NCBI GenBank assembly: GCA_034509755.1
Contig: CM067559.1
Location: 17,838,501 to 17,902,500, forward strand
Source: Anisodus tanguticus
Taxonomy: Eukaryota > Streptophyta > Magnoliopsida > Solanales > Solanaceae
Length of the DNA stretch: 64,000 nucleotides
Direction: 5' to 3'
The notes under the pieces were generated by a model that saw only the letters and a program-made list of their open reading frames with translations, was not told the DNA's origin and made no database searches. Positions 57,694 to 64,000 of the stretch are shown here, piece after piece (position 1 is the stretch's first letter; the number at the start of each line of letters is the position of its first letter). A program made the translations under genes and the position numbers.

Positions 57694-58753
57694 TAAGATT
57701 GAAGAATACATTACCAAAGCCATGAATTCCCTTATACAAATCAATGAAATCCTCATATCCAGATTACAAGAGAACACCAATACTATAAACCAACTCAGAG
57801 AAGCCATACAAGACCTGATAACAATGAAAAATATACAAAATGAATCCCAATCCAGATCACCCATCACTACACCTAAAAGACCAGAAAACCCTACTACCAA
57901 AACTATGGGACCATTTGTATCAAAACTAGCAACCATACCATCTTCAATACCATCCTCTTCGTCAACCGTATCAATGGCTGACAAGCTGAGATACACACCT
58001 GAATACATCAACGCTTATGAAAAAATTAATAAATTATATGATTATAAGACTAACCCTCACATTCTACGCAGCGCTAAACTGAGCAAGTATTCCAGATTCT
58101 TGTGCAGCGATCAGGCAAACCCGAAAATAGTATCAAAACTATTCACTTATGGTTTTATTGACAAATTAATAGTGGATGAAAACATGAGTAACATTTCCAG
58201 ATTACCCAACATCATTGTGGAGTCCACAAGATTGATGATGGAATCATTTGGAAAAGGGATATATGGAATACAGGTATTTGACGCATCACCAGATCTAACT
58301 GGTAAGCCAATTGTGATATGTCAGATATTTATAACAGGAAAAAATAGTACTATCAGTGGAGATGATGAAAACTTGAACAAGAAAATCCCTTGCACTTTGG
58401 AAAAATTCCAAGAATGGCTAAGTGCAAAAAGAACATTTGGATTACTAACATTGAAAACAAGAATAGAAGACATGCTGAGAGCAAAAATGGCATGTATAAT
58501 TGGAGATTCAAAAGGAGGAGAAGTAGAGGATATCATCACCCTATACTATGACAATGACATCATGACACATGACACCACAAGATTAAATGAAATGCATGAC
58601 AAAATCATAAACATGAGATACAAACATGCAAAAGAAACAGTGGAAAAATATCAAAGGACAGTTGGACAAAATAAAAGACCTATAATAAATATCAGGCCTA
58701 CTATTACCACCAATGTAACAAAAAGGGAAGAAAATTCTGATCCTTTTGCATAA
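57677..58753 (+). CDS. TAV-position ORF (putative transactivator/viroplasmin), right arm, intact
   Basis: A 358-residue uninterrupted frame starts inside the end of pol (17-bp overlap) and ends before the 49-bp repeats. N-terminus: possible coiled coil (MSNNSDKIEEYITKAMNSLI, ISRLQENTNTINQLREAIQD). Then a Ser/Pro/Thr linker and a globular part with FTYGFIDKLIVDENMSNISR and WLSAKRTFGLLTLKTRIEDM. Position and size fit the caulimovirid translational transactivator that allows reinitiation on the polycistronic RNA and builds inclusion bodies. I do not recognise it by sequence alone. It is the only large viral gene besides the CP still open. Confidence 0.6.
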   Translation: MSNNSDKIEEYITKAMNSLIQINEILISRLQENTNTINQLREAIQDLITMKNIQNESQSRSPITTPKRPENPTTKTMGPFVSKLATIPSSIPSSSSTVSMADKLRYTPEYINAYEKINKLYDYKTNPHILRSAKLSKYSRFLCSDQANPKIVSKLFTYGFIDKLIVDENMSNISRLPNIIVESTRLMMESFGKGIYGIQVFDASPDLTGKPIVICQIFITGKNSTISGDDENLNKKIPCTLEKFQEWLSAKRTFGLLTLKTRIEDMLRAKMACIIGDSKGGEVEDIITLYYDNDIMTHDTTRLNEMHDKIINMRYKHAKETVEKYQRTVGQNKRPIINIRPTITTNVTKREENSDPFA

Positions 58754-58801
58754 GGATCTGATTTACTACTTGAACAAATGGATCATGTAGCTTTGCTACT
58801 T

Positions 58802-58998
58802 GAAACCCAACTGAATAGGGAGCCTGTAGTTTTAACTACTTGCAGCCCAAATGAATACTTTGAACAGGGAGCTAGTAGTTTTAACTACTTGCAGCCCAAA
58901 TGAATACTTTGAACAGGGAGCCTATAGTTTTCACTACTTGAAGCCCAACAAGATACTCTGAACAGGGAGCCTGTAGTATTTACTACTTGCAGCCCAAT
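58802..58998 (+). repeat. 49-bp tandem repeats with palindromic core, right arm
   Basis: About four units, with GCAGCCCAA-type words at 58842, 58891, 58940 and 58989 (spacing 49 bp). Two units contain the perfect palindrome AGTAGTTTTAACTACT, and others have variants. Each unit also has AATACTTTGAACAGGGAGC. They lie between the TAV-position ORF and the promoter, where caulimovirids carry enhancer elements. Confidence 0.92.
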
Positions 58999-59006
58999 TT
59001 ACTATC

Positions 59007-59219
59007 ATGTATTACTTCATAATATCATGTCTTAACAAAATCATGACAAGACAAAAGAGAATCAGACAGAAGATCAACTCAATCATAAAAGAGATATTAT
59101 CAAAAACACCTGGAAAGCAGAAGAGGTTATCAAGGAAGACACCTGGAAAGCAGTATTACCAAGGAGAACAAGACAAACAACTTTTTGAAAAATCAAGCAG
59201 ACAAACTATAGCACTTTAG
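59007..59219 (+). CDS. Small basic ORF between TAV and promoter, right arm
   Basis: 70 residues, open as in the left arm (46212-46424). It contains two KTPGKQ units coded by repeated ACACCTGGAAAGCAG. Unrecognised; could be chance. Confidence 0.3.
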   Translation: MYYFIISCLNKIMTRQKRIRQKINSIIKEILSKTPGKQKRLSRKTPGKQYYQGEQDKQLFEKSSRQTIAL

Positions 59220-59323
59220 ACTTTTGGAAAAGTGATTACTGTTTACTTTACGACTTTTGAAAAAGTGATTACTATTTACAACTTTTGAAAACACAATTAT
59301 CAGCCGATGTCATCTATATAAGG
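59220..59323 (+). promoter_or_regulatory. Viral promoter, right arm
   Basis: Three imperfect direct repeats of ACTTTTGRAAAAGTGATTAC-type sequence (59220, 59253, 59281) precede the TATA box CTATATAAGG (59314-59323). This is the layout of the pregenomic promoter of caulimovirids. It faces the kinase half of the RLK-type gene, whose first in-frame ATG downstream is at 59929. Confidence 0.75.
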
Positions 59324-59873
59324 AGCCTCTTGTAATCTGATTATTCATTCGAAAAACATCCTATACAATTCCTTACTTGTGAATCTCTTTGCCTAGCTAA
59401 ACTCCCTCTCTAGTCTATAATCAAGATCAATTATAATACCATAATACCAGAGATAAGAACACTTTGAAAGATTATAATTATAACCATATCAGTCTATAAA
59501 CCTGCACCTTAGCAAGAATTTTAGAGGATATTCTGTTGAGAACTCCCAGGCACCTAGGCTAATCATCCCGCATATTCGTGGAAGAAGAAGGGAAGAAGAG
59601 CCAAGGGTAAGGTTGAGATCTCCGGTGATCTGAAATTCTGATTAAGAGGTATGATTTCTAGACTATGTGTTTTTAATTATGATCTTGATAAATGTTAATC
59701 TCTGCAATTATGATATTTATATTGGTTAAAGATTATAGGCTTTTATTTAAAAAATAAAATTTGAGTTGATACTCCCGTCTCCCTACTACATGCATATTAT
59801 TTGATAAACTTATCAATCTACCATCTATATTCCTACTTTCTTCAGGGTTAATAGATGATGAAAAGATCCGCAC
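59324..59873 (+). other. Viral pregenomic RNA leader, right arm
   Basis: About 550 bp of untranslated leader between the TATA box and the point where the PBS would follow. It contains several short ATG-started frames. The segment ends at the viral-host junction at 59873. The left-arm counterpart is 45558-46108. Confidence 0.55.
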
Positions 59874-62571
59874 TACAGATAGTGAAAAACTGAGTTCACC
59901 TACAACAGACATATGTTCCCAGCAATGGATGCAAGACATTGTCATTGCAGCAAAGGATTTCTCACATTACTTAAAGAGAGATTCACTGAGATCCAAAGGC
60001 ACATTGCTAAAGTTAAAGCATGTTGTTTTCCCAGAGAAATCATTTGGACTTGATCGGGAACCTAAAGTTTGTCTAAAGAAAGAAAGAAATGACGTGGAAG
60101 TAAACAGTAATATGAGAAAAATGATGTCATTAACCAAAAATTCTCCTGCTGATCCTCCACTTTGTTCAATATGTCAACACAGGGCGCCTTTATTTGGAAA
60201 ACCACCTCGGTGGTTCACTTATTCTGAGCTCGAACGTGCTACCAGTGGATTTTCACAAGCTAACTTTTTGGCTGAGGGTGGGTATGGTTCTGTACATCGT
60301 GGACACTTACCAGATGGCCAAGTCATAGCAGTCAAGCAATACAGATCAGCTAGTTCACAGGGCGACCTTGAATTTTGCTCTGAAGTGGAGGTCCTGAGCT
60401 GTGCTCAGCATCGAAATGTTGTGATGCTGATTGGCTTCTGTGTGGAAGATGGAAGAAGGTTACTAGTTTATGAATACATCTGCAATGGCTCTTTAGATTC
60501 TCACCTTTATGGTACCAACTTCTCCAGTCATATGTTTTTACATCTCAATACTCATTACACTCCATGTCCGGTTCTTGATCTATGACATCAAAATTATTTA
60601 GTTGAGTTGAAATTGAAGCCTTTATTTTCCTTTTTTCTAATTTGATAATTTTGAGTGTGAAGTTCCACTTCCAGCCGTAACTCCTCTCTTACATAGATCT
60701 GTCAAAATTGTTTTTCACCTTACAGACTATATCTAAATCACTTTATATGGACGGTTATTATGAGAACCTCTTTTGCTCATGCGTAGAGCATGTAGAGAAC
60801 AGCAAAGGTTCTTGAAAGCTTAGGAATCTGTCACAAACTGAGCAACCCATAATTATATGTTGATAATCAATTTCTCAAACCACAGGACGTAAAGGACATC
60901 CATTAAATTGGTCAGCACATCAAAAGATTGCTGTTGGAGCTGCTCGAGGACTGAGATACCTGCATGAGGAGTGCAGAGTCGGTTTTATTGTTCATCGTGA
61001 CTTGCGGCCAAATAATATCCTCCTAACTCATGATTTAGCCATTGGTGCGTATTGCTCTTGTAGCGTTATGTTTCTCTATTTAGACGATTCCTTGTCATGT
61101 TTTGGCCTTCTTATATTTATTTTAAAAAAACACAGCTTTAGTTGATTTTTGTAAATCTTTTTTCTACATGATGGAAGGGAAAAACATTATCCAGAAATAT
61201 CTGCTGTAATTTGGCTTTAAAATTTAGTACGTTGTTTGTTCTCTAAAACTGGTCACAAAATGAACTATCTACTTGTCCTTGCTTGCTCGTATTTTTCTCT
61301 TCTTTCATCCATTATTTTTAAGCCCCTCTTCACCTTTTCTTGGTGATATAGGTTGGAGACTTTGGATTGGCAAGGTGGCAACCAGAAGGGGACTTGGGAG
61401 TTGATACCAGAGTGATTGGAACATTTGGGTAAATAACTAAATAGGAAACATAACACAGTTGGACCCAACACACTATATTTCGGCCTATCAATTGATATGA
61501 TTTTTTCTTGTTCAGGTACTTGGCACCGGAATATGCTCAAAGTGGTCAAATAACTGAAAAGGCTGATGCATACTCATTTGGTGTTGTACTATTGGAACTT
61601 GTTACTGGAAGAAAAGCTATAGACATTAACCGCCCAAAGGGCCAACAGTTCCTCAGTGAATGGGTATGAGTTCTTTAATTTCTTCTTGTGTTTTATAGGC
61701 ACACCAATGTCTGAATATGCCCGTACTTTAATGGTTTAGATTACTAATAGTTTATCCTTATATTCCAAATGGAGCAGGCACGTCCTCTGCTTCGAAAGAG
61801 TGCCATCTCCGAACTCATCGACCCGTGTCTAGCGAATGGCTACTTGGAGGAGGAGGTTTGTGGCATGCTACATTGTGCTTCATTATGCATTCGACGGGAC
61901 CCTAATTCAAGGCCGAGGATGTCTCAGGTAGAGATATATGCTGAATTTTTCTGTCCATAAATGGAAAGTTGTGAGAGAACTGCCTATTTCTTTTACAAGA
62001 GTTTCTAGATCTGGAAGCTAATGACTGCGCTCCAGACCATTGACCAAATGCTAAAAACTTCTGCTATGCATATCTTTGAATGCTAAAGACATTCTAACAT
62101 TACTTCCCATTTAAGCCTGAAACTAGTTTTAAAATGCAGACGTTACTTTGAATTGTGAAAGATAGATTCTTCATGAGTGGTATTTCAGCTTGCTTCTATA
62201 AAAGATCACTCTTGAGTGAAGTTATTATGACTTAGGAAGTCTCCTATTGGTATTGCTCGACCATGCTGGCTTGTTTGATTCATCATCTCACAATCATGTT
62301 TCTGGCCTGCTCTACAAGTAGGAAAATGTTGCTTTATTTCACTAGAGTATTAGCAATCTGGTATATAACCGGCCTCATTCACTGTTTATTTGCAATTAGC
62401 AGAGCTCATGTCACTTGCTGGCTAAACTTGATGATATCATGTTAGCAACACCCCAGAATAGAATTCAGCTGAATACTATAATATGATCCTTATGTACATA
62501 CACACTTCTTATTTTTCTCATTGCACTTATAGGTACTTCGGATGTTGGAAGGTGATGTGTTGGTGAGCTAA
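59874..62571 (+). pseudogene. RLK-type gene, 3' half: protein kinase domain (exons 3b-8)
   Basis: Exon 3b (59874-60511) reads PPLCSICQHRAPLFGKPPRW and FLAEGGYGSVHRGHLPDGQV (Gly loop), AVKQYRSASSQGD (ATP-binding Lys), then CNGSLDSHLYG. Exons with consensus splice sites follow: 60886-61044 (HRDLRPNNILLTHD), 61352-61428 (GDFGLARWQPEGDLGVDTRV), 61516-61663 (YLAPEYAQSGQITEKADAYS), 61778-61927 (CASLCIRRDPNSRPRMSQ) and 62533-62571 (VLRMLEGDVLVS, stop). The catalytic loop is HRDLRPNN: Arg replaces the Lys of HRDxKxxN, as in family members named inactive kinases. The C-terminus is short. Splice sites and frame are intact, so this half is well preserved; it is cut from the Usp half by viral DNA. Confidence 0.88.
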
Positions 62572-64000
62572 GTTCGTACTGTAAACGAAAATGCTCTGGA
62601 GTTGATCTTCATAAGAAGTCAAGTTTGACATAAGATAATCGAGCCAAAGCTAGCAAGGGACGTTTCAGAATAATGCTCCAACTCTTCTGGGCTGCAAGAA
62701 GATGCCACAGGCTGACAGGTTCTCCATTATATGAGACGAAGGAAGCTTACATGATGGGGGAAAACAATAACGTCATGGCCATTTTTAGTCCTCCCACCAT
62801 CTTTTGCCACATTTTGTTCCTCTTTATTGTTTCACTTCATGATCCACATGCATTATGGATGTTGTATAGCAGTGATAAGAATAAATGTGTTAAAAGTTTT
62901 TTGATTTTTTATTCATAGTAGAATTAGGAGGAAACTTTGCATATGGGAATGACAGTGGAAGTGTATGTAACTTGTCTTCAATTGTTTTTTACCTCAATTT
63001 TCTCGAAATGCAATGGCATGGCTTGAGTTCACATTTATCTTAAACTTTATTCTGTTTGCCTGGTAGAATCCCTGGAAAGATAACTAATGCAGAAATAACC
63101 TAAAGCTACTAGCAATGAGAAAAGTATTGGGCCTTGTCAGTTATGCCCCGGAAGCCTAATATAGAACTAGGGGACAAGTGCATCTTCAAATTTTCACATT
63201 GTTTTTTCCCACTTGGGCTATACTCCAACTTTCTTTCCTCCAGTATTGGGTTGGGTATCATGCTCATATTATTGATGTTAACAGATTTGAAATATAATGT
63301 GTGTACCCTTGAAAAGAAAAGGGGGAATACTGTCAAATGTCAATGAGGAAGAAATGGCCATGTAGAACATAATTTGTGTATCATAATCTGGGAACTAGGA
63401 AGACTACGCATTAGCTGCCTCAGGTATTAAGTTTTGCTTCAGCGACTTTTTTGTTTTTTTTTTTGGTTCTAAACTGTGAAATGCAGCAATGAGTTTTGAC
63501 AAGATGAGTTCATTGGTTCTTCTGTCTTTATTTTTACAGCCCTGATTCTAGTTCTATATTCCTTGGGAAAAATTCAGATTATGAGCTTGAGAGCAGCTTA
63601 TAAAAGGATATTTATGCCCACTGATACTAAGTTCTGGAAATATTGAAATCAGCTTGCTCAAGTGGTATTAAATACTAAGTTTTGCGATTGAAAATGACTC
63701 TTCTATAATCATATTTTTAAGCGCAGAACAGAGTTCCAGCTATCTGATCCACGGTACAGTCAATACATGATTCTTTTGCAAGTTTTATTAAAGCTAGGAG
63801 TGATGGGCTAGTTAGTTGGTCCACTCTATGATTGTGCTTCCAGGTCATAGCAGGCTAGTACAAAGTGCACTTTCGAATTCTTTTTATATTATGATTCTGG
63901 ATTCGTGGTAAACTGGGCAGACGACAAGTTAACCCATCCTCTGGCAACCTTACTTGTTATTCATTCATATTTAATTCCATATATCTGCAATATGTTAAGA
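62572..64000 (+). other. 3' UTR and downstream intergenic DNA
   Basis: The stretch after the kinase stop probably holds its 3' UTR (AATAAATG near 62880 is a possible poly(A) signal). Beyond about 62950 I see no gene, repeat boundary or RNA gene. Confidence 0.45.

Larger units (their letters stand above)
45467..59873. mobile_element. Endogenous pararetrovirus (Caulimoviridae) inserted as a giant inverted repeat
   Basis: About 14.4 kb of viral DNA splits exon 3 of the RLK-type gene. The left arm (45558-51480, minus) and right arm (about 53934-59873, plus) are inverted copies of coat protein, pol, TAV-position ORF, repeats, promoter and leader. The spacer (51481-53933) holds the movement protein and coiled-coil ORFs once. 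Combined gene order MP, coiled coil, CP, PR-RT-RH, TAV is caulimovirus/soymovirus-like; the genus is not assigned. There is no integrase or LTR, as expected for this family. Frames are broken, so no virus could be made directly from this copy. Confidence 0.9.
53934..59873 (+). repeat. Inverted repeat, right arm
   Basis: Counterpart of 45558-51480. It ends GATCCGCAC (59865-59873), after which host exon sequence resumes (TACAGATAGTG). The PBS found just beyond the equivalent point on the left is missing here. Confidence 0.93.

Noticed and set aside
45558..59873. Inverted repeat as a pure assembly artefact
   Set aside because: The arms differ by substitutions, a 9-bp unit and frame-changing indels, and the outer junctions differ (PBS only on the left). 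Long-read confirmation is still desirable.
62263..63346. Short frames downstream of the kinase gene
   Set aside because: No motif, no codon bias and no splice context; likely intron, UTR or intergenic sequence.

Overview
The window is nuclear DNA from a flowering plant, most likely a member of the Solanaceae or a close relative. That placement is an inference from the gypsy LTR type (ending GGGTCGTGACA), the RTE-type LINE tails, the Au-SINE and the general style of the repeats. It is a repeat-dense, AT-rich intergenic region next to one broken host gene. I see no bacterial-type genes, no CRISPR array, and no rRNA or tRNA gene.

Layout. 1-14,155: a solo copia LTR (31-1,088); AT-rich unassigned DNA; a truncated minus-strand Tat/Ogre-type gypsy element (about 3.5-7.5 kb); a degenerate gypsy LTR ending at 10,195; a Stowaway-like fragment; a second solo LTR of the first family (10,967-11,872); an RTE LINE 3' part; a MITE-like element. 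14,161-24,511: a complete but decayed minus-strand Ty1/copia element with 1.5-kb LTRs and TSD ACTCC, which carries a nested 1.96-kb gypsy solo LTR with TSD TACAT. 24.9-28.3 kb: a TRIM, a third LTR of the 14-24 kb family, and two related SINEs. 28,536-32,332: a copia element whose 5' LTR is reduced to 19 bp (TSD GAAAT). 32.9-34.3 kb: a Tourist-like MITE and a second LINE tail. 34,677-38,244: a decayed hAT transposon (TSD CTTTATCC) with GGGTCGG-rich subterminal arrays. 38,422-43,627: a fairly young but coding-dead copia element.

The most striking part is 43.8-62.6 kb. A receptor-like-kinase-type gene (N-terminal Usp-like domain, C-terminal protein kinase with an HRDxR loop) starts at 43,857 and ends at 62,571. 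Its third exon is split by about 14.4 kb of endogenous pararetrovirus (Caulimoviridae) arranged as a giant inverted repeat. The left arm (45,558-51,480, minus strand) and right arm (about 53,934-59,873, plus strand) each carry an acidic coiled-coil segment, coat protein, protease-RT-RNase H, a TAV-position ORF, a tandem-repeat block and the viral promoter. The single-copy spacer (51,481-53,933) carries the movement protein, which is fused to a second retropepsin-like domain, plus coiled-coil ORFs.

How it could work together (inference): transcription through the split gene would give a long hairpin RNA covering most of the viral genome, a plausible source of small RNAs. Both viral promoters face outwards, one antisense into the Usp half of the gene and one sense into the kinase half. 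Nearly all viral reading frames are broken. Several breaks are shared by both arms and so predate the duplication.
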